DNA of 64,000 nucleotides from Paraburkholderia saeva (GTDB taxonomy: Bacteria; Pseudomonadota; Gammaproteobacteria; Burkholderiales; Burkholderiaceae): positions 797,746 through 861,745 of the forward strand of contig NZ_CAJQZC010000002.1 in NCBI RefSeq assembly GCF_907164555.1, read 5' to 3'. The notes below the pieces were generated by a model, which saw only the letters and a program-made list of their open reading frames with translations, had not been told where the DNA came from and made no database searches. Positions 55,790-64,000 of the stretch are shown here, piece after piece. The translations under genes were made by a program, and so were the position numbers. The stretch's first letter is position 1; every line of letters starts with the position of its first letter.

Positions 55790-56020
55790 ATGCAGACGGT
55801 ACTTTTCGCTTTACTGCGTTTCTACAAGGTTGCCGTGAGCCCTCTGCTCGGCAGCCGGTGCCGCTTTTATCCTTCCTGTTCGGATTACGCGCGCGAAGCA
55901 ATCCAGTATCATGGCGCCGCGCGTGGAACTTACCTCGCCGCCAGGCGCCTGTGCCGCTGCCATCCGTTTTCTGCGGGCGGCATCGATCTCGTCCCGCCTC
56001 CCACTTCTGAAAAGCGCTGA
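55790..56020 (+). CDS. yidD: Membrane protein insertion efficiency factor YidD
   Basis: The 76-residue protein has the family signature [31 protein letters not shown] and [18 protein letters not shown] with conserved cysteines. It is a membrane-associated helper of YidC-dependent insertion. ATG 55790 gives the family length; a longer frame from 55619 overlaps rnpA. It lies 30 bases before yidC. Confidence 0.93.
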   Translation: MQTVLFALLRFYKVAVSPLLGSRCRFYPSCSDYAREAIQYHGAARGTYLAARRLCRCHPFSAGGIDLVPPPTSEKR

Positions 56021-56050
56021 CGCGCCGTTCCATCGACACTGAGACAACGC

Positions 56051-57721
56051 ATGGATATTAAACGCACCGTCCTATGGGTCATCTTCTTCATGTCAGCGGT
56101 CATGCTGTTCGACAACTGGCAACGCGACCACGGACGTCCGTCGATGTTCTTCCCGAACACGTCGGCCACGAAGACCGCTCCGGGCGCAGCACCGGGCACG
56201 ACCACGCCGGGCACGCAAGGCGCTGATCTGCCGCAGGCCGCAACCGGCGCCGCGCCGGGCGGCGCAACCGCGCCCGCAGCGCAGGCAGCGGCCCAGCTGG
56301 TCCACTTCCGTACCGACGTCTATGACGGCGAAATCGACACGCGTGGCGGCACGCTGTCGAAGCTTTCGCTGGTGAAGGAAGGCGACGGCAAGCAGCCGGA
56401 CCTCTACATCACGCTCTTCGACCACACCGCGACGCATACGTATCTGGCGCGCACGGGTCTGCTGGGCGGCGATTTCCCGAACCATAACGACATCTACACG
56501 CCGGTTGCAGGCCAGCCGCACGAACTGACCGGCGACGCGAAGTCGTTCCAGGTCAGCTTCGAATCGCCGGTGAAGGGCGGCGTGAAGGTCGTGAAGACAT
56601 ACACGTTCACGCGCGGCAGCTACGTGATCGGCGTCGACACGAAAATCGTGAACGTCGGCACGACGCCGGTTTCGCCCACGCTGTACATGGAACTCGTGCG
56701 CGACAGCCAGCCGGTCGAAACGCCGCGCTTCTCGCACACGTTCATCGGGCCGGCGGTCTACACGGAACAGCATCACTTCCAGAAGATCGACTTCAGCGAC
56801 ATCGACAAGAACAAGGCAACGTTCGCGCCTTCCGCCGACAACGGCTGGATCGCGATGGTGCAGCATTACTTCGCATCGGCATGGATTCCCACACAGGGCG
56901 CGAAGCGCGATATCTACGTCGAGAAGGTCGATCCGACGCTCTACCGCGTTGGCGTAAAGCAGCCGGTTGCGACGATCGCGCCGGGACAGTCGGTTGACGT
57001 GCAGTCGCGTCTTTTCGCCGGTCCGGAAGAAGAGCGCATGCTCGAAGGCATCGCGCCGGGTCTGGAACTCGTGAAGGACTACGGCTGGGTCACGATCATC
57101 GCGAAGCCGCTTTTCTGGCTGCTCGAAAAGATCCACAGCTATGTCGGCAACTGGGGCTGGTCGATCGTGCTGCTGACGCTGCTGATCAAGGCCGTGTTTT
57201 TCCCGCTGTCGGCGGCGAGCTACAAGTCGATGGCGCGCATGAAGGCGATCACGCCGCGCATGCAGGCGCTGCGCGAACGCTTCAAGGGCGATCCGCAGAA
57301 GATGAACTCGGCGCTGATGGAGCTGTACAAGACCGAGAAGGTGAATCCGTTCGGCGGCTGTCTGCCGGTCGTAATCCAGATTCCGGTGTTCATCTCGCTG
57401 TACTGGGTGCTGCTGTCTTCGGTGGAAATGCGCGGCGCGCCGTGGGTTCTCTGGATTCACGATCTGTCGCAGCAGGATCCGTTCTTCATCCTGCCGGTGC
57501 TGATGGCCGTTTCGATGTTCCTGCAAACGCGTCTGAATCCGACGCCGCCGGATCCGGTTCAAGCCAAGATGATGATGTTCATGCCGATCGCGTTCTCGGT
57601 CATGTTCTTCTTCTTCCCGGCCGGCCTCGTGCTGTACTACGTGGTGAACAACGTGCTCTCGATCGCGCAGCAGTACTACATCACGCGCATGATGGGTCAG
57701 GGCACGAAGAAAGCTGCCTGA
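56051..57721 (+). CDS. yidC: Membrane protein insertase YidC
   Basis: The 556-residue YidC has an N-terminal span ([18 protein letters not shown]), a large periplasmic beta-sandwich (residues about 85-350) after an Ala/Thr/Pro linker, and the C-terminal insertase core of five spans starting at [20 protein letters not shown], with the conserved Arg region ([20 protein letters not shown]) and [20 protein letters not shown]. It inserts membrane proteins alone or with SecYEG. A strong terminator follows. Confidence 0.97.
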   Translation: MDIKRTVLWVIFFMSAVMLFDNWQRDHGRPSMFFPNTSATKTAPGAAPGTTTPGTQGADLPQAATGAAPGGATAPAAQAAAQLVHFRTDVYDGEIDTRGGTLSKLSLVKEGDGKQPDLYITLFDHTATHTYLARTGLLGGDFPNHNDIYTPVAGQPHELTGDAKSFQVSFESPVKGGVKVVKTYTFTRGSYVIGVDTKIVNVGTTPVSPTLYMELVRDSQPVETPRFSHTFIGPAVYTEQHHFQKIDFSDIDKNKATFAPSADNGWIAMVQHYFASAWIPTQGAKRDIYVEKVDPTLYRVGVKQPVATIAPGQSVDVQSRLFAGPEEERMLEGIAPGLELVKDYGWVTIIAKPLFWLLEKIHSYVGNWGWSIVLLTLLIKAVFFPLSAASYKSMARMKAITPRMQALRERFKGDPQKMNSALMELYKTEKVNPFGGCLPVVIQIPVFISLYWVLLSSVEMRGAPWVLWIHDLSQQDPFFILPVLMAVSMFLQTRLNPTPPDPVQAKMMMFMPIAFSVMFFFFPAGLVLYYVVNNVLSIAQQYYITRMMGQGTKKAA

Positions 57722-57778
57722 GGCCGGTAGCGTGAACGGCGGCGATCGCGGCCGTTCACGATGAAACAAGCGAAGAAA

Positions 57779-57809
57779 GCCGCCCGGTTTGCGCCGGGCG
57801 GCTTTTTTT
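57779..57809 (+). terminator. Intrinsic terminator after yidC
   Basis: GCCGCCCGG (57779-57787) and CCGGGCGGC (57794-57802) form a 9-pair stem with a 6-base loop, followed by seven T. A second hairpin upstream (GTGAACGGC 57731-57739 with GCCGTTCAC 57750-57758) lies directly after the yidC stop. Confidence 0.9.
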
Positions 57810-57820
57810 ATGCCTCTGGA

Positions 57821-58285
57821 TTAGCGTGAATCGCCAGTCGGCGGTGGCTGGCTTTGACTGCTCAGGCGGCTGCACGCGTCGCCGTAAAACTGGGCGACGA
57901 GTTCGTGAATCAGATACCGGTGATGCGGCTTCAACGCCTCGATTTTCGCGGACAACTCCAGCGCCTCGGTAGAAAGCCCCGTCGCGGCGGCCGGCGGTGG
58001 AAGCAACGGCACCTCGCGCGACGCTTCGACGGGCGCCGGCCCGTAGTGCAGCCAGTGCAGGTCGACCTTGAACCACTCGGCGAGTGTCTGCAGTTTGTCG
58101 TTGGTCGGGATCGTGCGCGCGCTGAGCCACTTGTGGACTGTCTGCGGCGAGACCGGATGCGCGCCCCGGTGGCGCAGGTTGAAATGCAGCGCGAGATCCG
58201 TGCCGCCCCGCAGTTTTTCCGGTGCGCGGTTCATCGCGAATTTCAGACGCTCGGCAAAAGCCGTTTTTTCTTCGATCGTGGGCAT
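57821..58285 (-). CDS. Helix-turn-helix regulator, 154 aa
   Basis: The 154-residue protein has a phage-repressor-like helix-turn-helix at residues about 8-75 (FAERLKFAMNRAPEKLRGGT, VSPQTVHKWLSARTIPTNDK, LAEWFKVDLHWLHYG). A Pro-rich linker and a short helical C terminus follow. It is conserved at this place in related chromosomes between yidC and mnmE. ATG 58285 places the domain at the N terminus; an upstream ATG at 58324 is possible. It is convergent with yidC. Targets unknown. Confidence 0.82.
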   Translation of the reverse strand: MPTIEEKTAFAERLKFAMNRAPEKLRGGTDLALHFNLRHRGAHPVSPQTVHKWLSARTIPTNDKLQTLAEWFKVDLHWLHYGPAPVEASREVPLLPPPAAATGLSTEALELSAKIEALKPHHRYLIHELVAQFYGDACSRLSSQSQPPPTGDSR

Positions 58286-58646
58286 GCGCGAGATTGTGCC
58301 GTTGTGCTCCCCACCTGCTGACAACCTCGCGCGATAAATTTAGCTCGATCGTATTGAATGGCGTCTTGTCGGCATCATCCGGTTCAGCGCGTTTGGCACA
58401 GCCATCCAGCAAGCATCTGGCCATCTTCAGGAATGGGCCATGCCCACGCCAGCGCTGAAAACGCGATCTTGGGCCCAGGAGACCTATCCCGATTAAGATA
58501 AATCGAGAATTGTCTTAGGCCCTCCGGCCGAGGCCCGATTTCGTATGACAGGCGGAGGCGGGCGGGACGCGCACGTTACAATGCCTGGCGCCTTGCGATC
58601 CTCGCCACGCGACGTGTTTTCCCCGGTTTTTTCTTCGTTTGCCATC

Positions 58647-60047
58647 ATGCTCACTACCGATTCCGATCCCATCGTTGCCATCGCCACTGCGCCCGGACGC
58701 GGCGGGATCGGGGTCGTCCGGATCTCCTTCGGCCGCGCCGGTGAGGCCGCTGCCGAACCGCTGATGCTGGCGCTCACCGGTCAGTCGCTGGCACCGCGTC
58801 ATGCGAGCTATGTGCCGTTTCTCGATGGCGGCGGCAACGCGCTCGACCGCGGCATCGCGCTTTACTTTCCGGCGCCGCATTCCTACACCGGCGAGCATGT
58901 CCTCGAACTGCAGGGCCACGGTGGTCCCATCGTGTTGCAACTCGTGCTGCAGCGCTGTATCGATGCGGGTCGCGCATTTGGGTTGCGGCTCGCGGAGCCT
59001 GGCGAATTCACCCGCCGTGCGTTTCTCAACGACAAGCTGGATCTGGCGCAGGCGGAAGCCGTTGCCGATCTGATCGAGGCGAGCACCGAGGCCGCCGCGC
59101 GCTCAGCCGGCCGCTCGCTCGAAGGCGCATTTTCGCGCGACATTCATGCGCTGGTCGACGAGGTCATCACGCTGCGTATGCTCGTCGAAGCCACGCTCGA
59201 TTTCCCCGAAGAAGAGATCGACTTTCTGGAGGCAGCCGACGCCCGCGGCAAGCTCTCGCGTATCCGCGAGCGGCTGGCCGATGTGTTGAGTGAGGCGCGT
59301 CAGGGCGCGTTGCTGCGCGAAGGGTTGTCGGTGGTGCTGGCGGGCCAGCCGAACGTCGGCAAGTCGTCGTTGCTGAACGCGCTCGCGGGCGCGGAACTGG
59401 CCATCGTCACGCCGATCGCCGGCACGACACGCGACAAGGTCACACAGACGATCCAGATCGAGGGCATCCCGCTGCACGTGATCGATACCGCTGGCCTGCG
59501 CGAAACGGAAGACGAAGTCGAAAAAATCGGCATCGCGCGTACGTGGAGCGAGATCGAGCGCGCGGATGTCGTGCTGCATTTGCTTGATGCACGCGAGGGT
59601 ATGACTCCGGAAGACGGACCGATCGCCGCGCGTTTTCCGGCGGGCGTGCCAGTCGTGCGTGTGATGAACAAGACTGACCTGACGGACGTTGCGCCCTCGG
59701 TTACGACGCTCGACGACACCGGAGGCAGCGATCTGCGCGAGGTGAGGCTGTCGGCGAAAAAGGCGGATGGTATCTCGCTCTTGCGCGCTGAGTTGCTGCG
59801 TATCGCCGGATGGCAGGCTGGCGCGGAGAGCGTGTATCTGGCCCGCGAGCGACATCTCATTGCACTGCGCGCGGCGCAGGAACATCTCGGCACAGCGGCC
59901 CAGCACGCTGACCAGAATGCGCAGGCGCTCGATCTGTTCGCCGAGGAACTTCGGCTCGCCCAGGAGCAGTTGAATTCGATCACCGGTGAGTTCACTTCCG
60001 ATGATCTGCTTGGGGTCATTTTCAGCCGGTTCTGTATTGGAAAATAG
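58647..60047 (+). CDS. mnmE: tRNA modification GTPase MnmE
   Basis: The 466-residue MnmE has the tetrahydrofolate-binding N-terminal domain ([35 protein letters not shown]), an inserted G domain (Walker [15 protein letters not shown] near residue 227, [12 protein letters not shown]) and the C-terminal Cys motif ending FCIGK. With MnmG it makes 5-carboxymethylaminomethyl-uridine at the tRNA wobble base. ATG 58647 gives the family start. The -10-like TACAAT at 58576 may belong to its promoter. The end is intact. Confidence 0.97.
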   Translation: MLTTDSDPIVAIATAPGRGGIGVVRISFGRAGEAAAEPLMLALTGQSLAPRHASYVPFLDGGGNALDRGIALYFPAPHSYTGEHVLELQGHGGPIVLQLVLQRCIDAGRAFGLRLAEPGEFTRRAFLNDKLDLAQAEAVADLIEASTEAAARSAGRSLEGAFSRDIHALVDEVITLRMLVEATLDFPEEEIDFLEAADARGKLSRIRERLADVLSEARQGALLREGLSVVLAGQPNVGKSSLLNALAGAELAIVTPIAGTTRDKVTQTIQIEGIPLHVIDTAGLRETEDEVEKIGIARTWSEIERADVVLHLLDAREGMTPEDGPIAARFPAGVPVVRVMNKTDLTDVAPSVTTLDDTGGSDLREVRLSAKKADGISLLRAELLRIAGWQAGAESVYLARERHLIALRAAQEHLGTAAQHADQNAQALDLFAEELRLAQEQLNSITGEFTSDDLLGVIFSRFCIGK

Positions 60048-60178
60048 CCTGTTGGCAGCTGACGTCCAAGGTTTTCACAGGAAGATCGCCTCAATCCTTC
60101 CTCTGGCTTGGCTCCTGCTCTCACGTTTGCCAAGCCTCTGCAATTCACAGCCCTGTAATCCTGTCTCGACGGCTTCCC

Positions 60179-60194
60179 CTGTACAAAAACACAG
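60179..60194 (+). promoter_or_regulatory. LexA (SOS) box upstream of dinD
   Basis: CTGTACAAAAACACAG fits the CTGT-N8-ACAG LexA consensus. It lies 75 bases before the dinD start, consistent with damage-inducible control. Confidence 0.65.
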
Positions 60195-60268
60195 TACAAT
60201 CTTCCGCAAGCACTGCCCAAGCTTTGCCACCCCTCTAACCGCGCAGCGTCTCCGGGGAGTCACGAGCG

Positions 60269-61053
60269 TTGAACACCAAATCCGTCGCTGCGTTGCAGCA
60301 CCGCACATTCGAGAGCATCAAGCAGCTCAACGAAGATGATTCCGAGTTCTGGTTCGCACGTGAACTCGCGCCGTTGCTCGATTATCAAGATTGGCGCAAC
60401 TTCCTCCAGGTCATCGAAAAAGCAAAGGTTGCCTGCGACAGGTCCGGCCATCCTGTACGAGACCATTTCGGTGGAGTCACCAAAATGGTTGTGCTTGGCT
60501 CGGGGGCAAAACGTGGGATCTCTGACTACACGCTGTCCCGGTACGCGTGCTACCTGATCGTCCAGAACGGTGATCCGTCAAAACCCGTCATTGCGAACGG
60601 GCAGACGTATTTTGCGCTTCAGACGCGTCGCCAGGAACTCGGTGACGAAAAGGCGTTTGCGGGGATGTCGGAGGGCTGCGGCACGCGGTGCGGGCGTGGA
60701 GACTCCCGTCGACTACGCCGTGTTCCAGGACCATGGCTACCGCGGCCTGTTACGGTGGTCTGGGAGCCAGGGAAATTCATTCGCGTAAAGGCCTGAAGAA
60801 GAGCCAAAAAATCCTCGATCACATGGCAAGCACGGAGTTGGCAGCAAACCTTTTCCGCGCTACACAGACCGAAGAGAAACTCCGGCGCGACGGCGTAAGC
60901 GGAAAGCAGAGGGCAAACCAGACCCACTTCGAGGTGGGAAGCAAGGTACGTCAAACAATTCGAGAACTCGGCGGCACCATGCCGGAGGCGCTCCCGACGC
61001 CTGGAGTCAGCATCCAGCAACTCGAGCGCGCACAGAAAAAATTGGAGAAATGA
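60269..61053 (+). pseudogene. dinD: DNA-damage-inducible protein D (dinD), frameshifted
   Basis: The N-terminal 130 residues match DinD (LQHRTFESIKQLNEDDSEFW, WRNFLQVIEKAKVAC, YTLSRYACYLIVQNGDPSKP, YFALQTRRQEL) and break after FAGMSE at about 60670. A stretch of roughly 25 codons is missing. Homology resumes in a second frame (GVETPVDYAVFQDHGYRG), then in a third (SRKGLKKSQKILDHMASTEL, FRATQTEEKLRRDGV, ELGGTMPEALPTP) to the stop at 61053. Start is TTG 60269 with GGGGAG upstream. DinD inhibits RecA filament function in E. coli. This copy cannot make a full protein unless the sequence contains errors. Confidence 0.85.
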
Positions 61054-61268
61054 GCGGCCTGTTGCTTGTTGACAGATCAAACCGCGCCTGACTCCGCCTG
61101 TCCGGGACGACATAGCCCGCCGCGCCTCAGCCGGGGGTTCCACCAGACGCATCGGTCCCCAAACCCGAGCGATTCAAATCCGGCGCCGCCGCCATCCACC
61201 GCCTGACTTTGGCGGTTGGGACCCCGTCACCTATAGTGTCCCTATTAAGCGAGACGCCGGGCGGACAT

Positions 61269-61700
61269 ATGAGCATCGAAGAAGAAGAACCGGAACGCGC
61301 CCCCGAGCGGGTTCCGGACACTGAACCGGACAGGCGAAAGGCGCGCGGTGGCCGCGCCCGCGCACAGCGGCGCCGTGCCGAAGAAGAAGAAGAAACGCTT
61401 CAGGCCGCAACCGATGCGCCTTCGTGGCCGGATCCGGCATCTGTACCCAAAGAGGCCTACATCGCCGCCCGGACGGAGGCGGAGATGACGATCCAGTACC
61501 TCGACGATCTCGAAGCCGCCAACCGGTTCAAAACCTTTTTGCTGGGTACGGGCGTCGAAGTGCCGTCCGAAGTCCTGGAAGGCCTCGCCAGGCTGACCGA
61601 ACGCCTCATCATGGAAGAGGAATTGCCCGCCGAAACGGTGTATTCCAGGGACTATCCAGGCGCAGGCGACTCTCCCGCCCCAAGTATGGAGGACCTGTGA
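61269..61700 (+). CDS. Charged hypothetical protein coupled to a membrane protein
   Basis: The 143-residue protein has a very acidic/basic N-terminal 50 residues (many Glu, Arg and Pro; disordered) and a helical C-terminal part (EAYIAARTEAEMTIQYLDDL, FKTFLLGTGVEVPSEVLEGL). No family is recognised. ATG 61269 is preferred over an upstream frame start at 61209. Its stop overlaps the GTG of the following membrane-protein gene as GTGA, so the two are translationally coupled and likely act together. Confidence 0.7.
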   Translation: MSIEEEEPERAPERVPDTEPDRRKARGGRARAQRRRAEEEEETLQAATDAPSWPDPASVPKEAYIAARTEAEMTIQYLDDLEAANRFKTFLLGTGVEVPSEVLEGLARLTERLIMEEELPAETVYSRDYPGAGDSPAPSMEDL

Positions 61701-62344
61701 CCGGCCGGCCGCCACCCGACGCGCGGGCGCAACTCGACGAATACATCAAGATCCTGACGCGTCTGGGCGACGGGTTGAGCATCAACGATTTTCGCCGAGA
61801 GGCCATCGCGGAAGCCGCGCGCACCAATGCCCGCGTGAAGGCGTTCGTGTGCTGGGGAAGCGTGATTTTCCTTGCGCTGATGATCGCGGAACTCGCGATC
61901 CCGGTTTTCATGACCGTACCCGTGCACCGGTTCAGCGTGCTTCTGATCGTGCTCTGGTCGTTTTCGCTCGGCGGGTTAGGCGCAGTAGCCAACGCTTTCC
62001 TGCACCTGTTGAAGCTGGTGCCGCAGCAAACGCTGAACACTTCGGATTTCTTCGAAGTCGTCGGGCGAACGATGCTGGGTTGCCTTTTCAGCACCGTCCT
62101 GTCGCTAACGCTCTTTCCTGAAATCGGCCAGTTCCTGGAGTCGCTCACCGCCGCTGCGGGCAAACCGGACAAAACCGCAGGCCTGACGGCGCTTGTGCCA
62201 TTTCTCCTTGGATACAGCATCCCGCTCGTGCTGCGGCTGCTGGACAAGACGATTCAGGCAGTCGAACTGACATTCGGCGCCGAAGACCGCAGGACAATGA
62301 CCAACTCTCCACGCGCCGGCCGGCCCCCGGGCAGGCGCAGGTAA
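61697..62344 (+). CDS. Hypothetical membrane protein with four spans
   Basis: The 215-residue protein starts at GTG 61697. A helical N terminus (residues 1-45, QLDEYIKILTRLGDGLSIND) is followed by about four membrane spans: CWGSVIFLALMIAELAIPVF, FSVLLIVLWSFSLGGLGAVA, MLGCLFSTVLSLTLFPEIG and LVPFLLGYSIPLVLRLLDK. The Arg/Pro-rich tail is cytoplasmic. It overlaps the charged-protein gene. The pair has no known family; membrane-associated effector or transport roles are equally possible. Confidence 0.7.
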   Translation: MTGRPPPDARAQLDEYIKILTRLGDGLSINDFRREAIAEAARTNARVKAFVCWGSVIFLALMIAELAIPVFMTVPVHRFSVLLIVLWSFSLGGLGAVANAFLHLLKLVPQQTLNTSDFFEVVGRTMLGCLFSTVLSLTLFPEIGQFLESLTAAAGKPDKTAGLTALVPFLLGYSIPLVLRLLDKTIQAVELTFGAEDRRTMTNSPRAGRPPGRRR

Positions 62345-62428
62345 ATGCGCAACGGCCCTGCGGCATTCAAGTGCACACGCTGTCGGTCACTCAATCCATC
62401 CCACTGCGATCCCGGCATGCCGGGCTGT

Positions 62429-62596
62429 TCAATGACGATGCTTCAAGCTGCGCAATGGATGGCGCCAGTTCATGCGCCTCGAACGCGCCAGGCGGGCCTC
62501 CAGATGCCGCTCCTGCCAGAGTTCATCGGAAAACAGGAACGCGACGATCAGTAACGGGACGACCAGAAACGCGCCAAGGATGAGATTCTCAATCAC
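62429..62596 (-). CDS. Small membrane protein, 55 aa
   Basis: GTG 62596 has an excellent GGAGG five bases upstream and encodes one membrane span (LILGAFLVVPLLIVAFLF) followed by an Arg/His-rich cytoplasmic tail ending RSLKHRH. A longer frame from 62638 lacks a ribosome binding site. No family is recognised. It is convergent with the membrane-protein gene. Confidence 0.6.
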   Translation of the reverse strand: MIENLILGAFLVVPLLIVAFLFSDELWQERHLEARLARSRRMNWRHPLRSLKHRH

Positions 62597-63259
62597 GGTA
62601 GCCTCCAGGATCAGCGGAGCGGCTGTTCCATCGTTCAATTGTAGGCGTCACATCCAGCGTTGTATTTTCAGCCATTCCGACTTGCCGTCCGACCGTCACC
62701 GGTCGTCACTGAATCGCCCGTGTAAGGCTTGCGCCGCATTGCTTCGTTGTTTCAGCGGCGCAGTGTGTTGCCCGCTCCACGGTCGTGATGAAGCATCGCG
62801 CATGCCTGCCATCACCGTTTCCCGCATGCCCGGAAAGCGTTCGAGAAGTCCGCTAAAACCCGTCAGGCATCTTTTTTATTCTGCATCTAGCCCGATACAC
62901 GCGGTGTTTTAATTCCTCGGATTAATAAATGTGTGTGCGGTGCACAAACTCGTAATAATTCTTAGTAGTTCGTTTAATTAATGCCTCCCATCGATTCGGT
63001 CAATTCACCTAAAACGCTTGCTGGATAAAGCGCAACGCCCGATACGCTGATTCGGCCGAATATTCGCCCACCCATGGGTTTACGCGCGCTTTTTCGGCCG
63101 GCTGCGAATGTCGCACCGCCTGCGACAATTCGCCACTGTTGCGAGCGCACACAAGATGTGCTTGTGTCCGTTTGCAGTTCTCCTAAAGTGCAAGATGCGG
63201 GTGCCCCCTGAAGTTAAATAGATAGCTAACCTGAGCAATATCCCGCACGGAGGCTGAAC
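62597..63259. other. Long intergenic stretch
   Basis: About 660 bases contain no convincing gene. An AT-rich island at 62870-62985 may hold promoters. The sequence just before 63260 has a strong GGAGG for the secreted-protein gene. No RNA gene was recognised. Confidence 0.5.
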
Positions 63260-63601
63260 ATGAAAAAGCACTTTGCTGTTCTTTTCGCGATCGCTGGCCT
63301 TGCTGCTGTTTCTGTCGCGCAGGCGCAGGACGTCGTCATCAAGCCGCAGCAAACAATCCAGTTCCGGCCTAATTCATATGGCTGCCTGTCGAAGGACAAG
63401 TTCGACGCCGCCGATCAGCATGCGCAAGCGGGCGAGCAACAGAAGATGCAGGAGTTCTTCTCTGGCTATCAATGTCTGTCGACGCCGGAAAATGCCGATT
63501 TCCGCGTAGTGCGCGTCGTGGGTCACGATGTCGAGTTTGTGAATGCCGGCAACGGCGACACCCAGGGACTCTGGACCAACGACCGCTTCATCAAGCAATA
63601 A
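63260..63601 (+). CDS. Small secreted protein of unknown function
   Basis: The 113-residue protein has a signal peptide (KKHFAVLFAIAGLAAVSVAQ, cut after AQA). The mature part contains two Cys (YGCLSKDKF, YQCLSTPEN) that may form a disulfide, and ends with a beta-rich segment (FRVVRVVGHDVEFVNAGNGD). ATG 63260 follows CGGAGGCTGAAC. No domain is recognised. Hairpins after the stop probably end its transcript. Confidence 0.8.
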   Translation: MKKHFAVLFAIAGLAAVSVAQAQDVVIKPQQTIQFRPNSYGCLSKDKFDAADQHAQAGEQQKMQEFFSGYQCLSTPENADFRVVRVVGHDVEFVNAGNGDTQGLWTNDRFIKQ

Positions 63602-63699
63602 GACCCGGGATTCTGCGCAACGCAGAATCCGCATATAGCCTGACTTTCCCGGCTTCGTGACCGGGTGATCCGGCTTCGCATATTCTTCGACGCAAATAG

Positions 63700-63731
63700 A
63701 AAATGGCCTGGCATTCGTGCCCGGCCATTTT
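63700..63731 (+). terminator. Hairpin after the secreted-protein gene
   Basis: AAAATGGCC (63700-63708) pairs with GGCCATTTT (63723-63731), giving an A/T-flanked stem that could work in either direction. An earlier hairpin, GGATTCTGCG (63609-63618) with CGCAGAATCC (63622-63631), lacks a T-run. Confidence 0.6.
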
Positions 63732-63767
63732 GCGTTTATGCGCGTTTGCGAGATGGGGTTTAAAAAA

Positions 63768-63792
63768 GCCGATGCGGCAGGGCCGCATCGGC
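63768..63792 (-). terminator. Intrinsic terminator of the dehydratase gene
   Basis: GCCGATGCGGC (63768-63778) and GCCGCATCGGC (63782-63792) form an 11-pair stem with a 3-base loop. On the minus strand it is followed by TTTTTTA. It lies 40 bases after the stop of the partial gene at 63832. Confidence 0.85.
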
Positions 63793-63831
63793 ATGGCGCC
63801 TTCTCGTTAGCGCAGGTGACTCGACGAAAAA

Positions 63832-64000
63832 TCAATGGGAATCGCGCGGCACCGGTGCACCGCTCGATCCCACGAGGAAGTCCAGATCCGCGCCCTGATC
63901 CGCCTGCAGGACGTGTTCGACGTAGAGCTTGTAGTAACCGCGCTTCGGCGAATCAGGCGCCTGCCATTCGGCTCGGCGACGCGCGAGTTCTTCGTCGGAA
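63832..64000 (-). CDS. IlvD/Edd-family dehydratase, 3' end only
   Basis: The last 55 codons of a gene entering from the right edge. The reading EELARRRAEWQAPDSPKRGY, YYKLYVEHVLQADQGADLDF, LVGSSGAPVPRDSH matches the C terminus of sugar-acid dehydratases of the IlvD/Edd family (L-arabinonate dehydratase type), which are [Fe-S] enzymes. Dihydroxy-acid dehydratase proper is less likely because its end differs. The rest of the gene is outside the window. Confidence 0.8.
   Translation of the reverse strand, partial: SDEELARRRAEWQAPDSPKRGYYKLYVEHVLQADQGADLDFLVGSSGAPVPRDSH

Overview
The window is a chromosomal origin region of a betaproteobacterium of the family Burkholderiaceae, most like Paraburkholderia or Caballeronia. 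The basis is the order gyrB-dnaN-dnaA-oriC-rpmH-rnpA-yidD-yidC-mnmE, high GC with matching codon use, and typical accessory genes of this family (Eat/EutBC/EutR/ExaC ethanolamine use, cynRTS, DUF4148, DbpA). The genus is inferred, not proven.

Layout. (1) 1-13150: a rearranged prophage or integrative remnant. It holds an AlpA-like regulator, two small genes, a primase-helicase and a large polyvalent phage protein, all on the minus strand. A recombinase-ParB-RepB module has recombined into the polyvalent gene. (2) 13148-14531: a 5'-truncated group II intron, with reverse transcriptase and ribozyme domains V-VI, at the edge of the remnant. (3) 14582-40785: ordinary and metabolic chromosome. It contains a LysR/AEC transporter pair; a three-gene cluster of TPR-GT41 glycosyltransferase, SerC paralogue and TPR-ATP-grasp; a methionine/glutamine aminotransferase with omega-amidase; dbpA; a self-controlled ArsR-SRPBCC gene; ethanolamine catabolism; cyanate detoxification; glutaredoxin; and a truncated dihydrolipoamide dehydrogenase. 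(4) 40785-48900: a defence island with Zorya type II genes (zorA, zorB, zorE), a uracil-DNA-glycosylase-fold protein, a large SF1 helicase and an XRE regulator. It lies between the broken lpd gene and gyrB. (5) 49174-60047: the replication-origin core. (6) 60179-63834: a LexA-box-controlled but frameshifted dinD, a small charged protein overlapping a membrane protein, a small secreted protein, and the 3' end of an IlvD/Edd-family dehydratase.

How genes work together. Eat imports ethanolamine, EutBC splits it to acetaldehyde and ammonia, ExaC oxidises acetaldehyde (probably from a sigma-54 promoter with an upstream inverted repeat), and EutR is the likely regulator. CynS and CynT remove cyanate and manage bicarbonate under CynR. 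The aminotransferase and omega-amidase form a glutamine-transaminase/omega-amidase couple. ZorA and ZorB form a proton-driven membrane motor that is thought to sense phage entry and activate the ZorE nuclease. The adjacent glycosylase-like protein may extend this system.

The most unusual observation is in region 1. The 3' end of the serine recombinase gene and an internal stretch of the polyvalent phage gene have been reciprocally exchanged at a GA dinucleotide (4150-4151 and 6134-6133). Both new fusions stay in frame. Swapping the ends back in silico restores a family-typical recombinase C terminus whose stop overlaps the parB start. This looks like an attP x attB event carried out by the recombinase itself.
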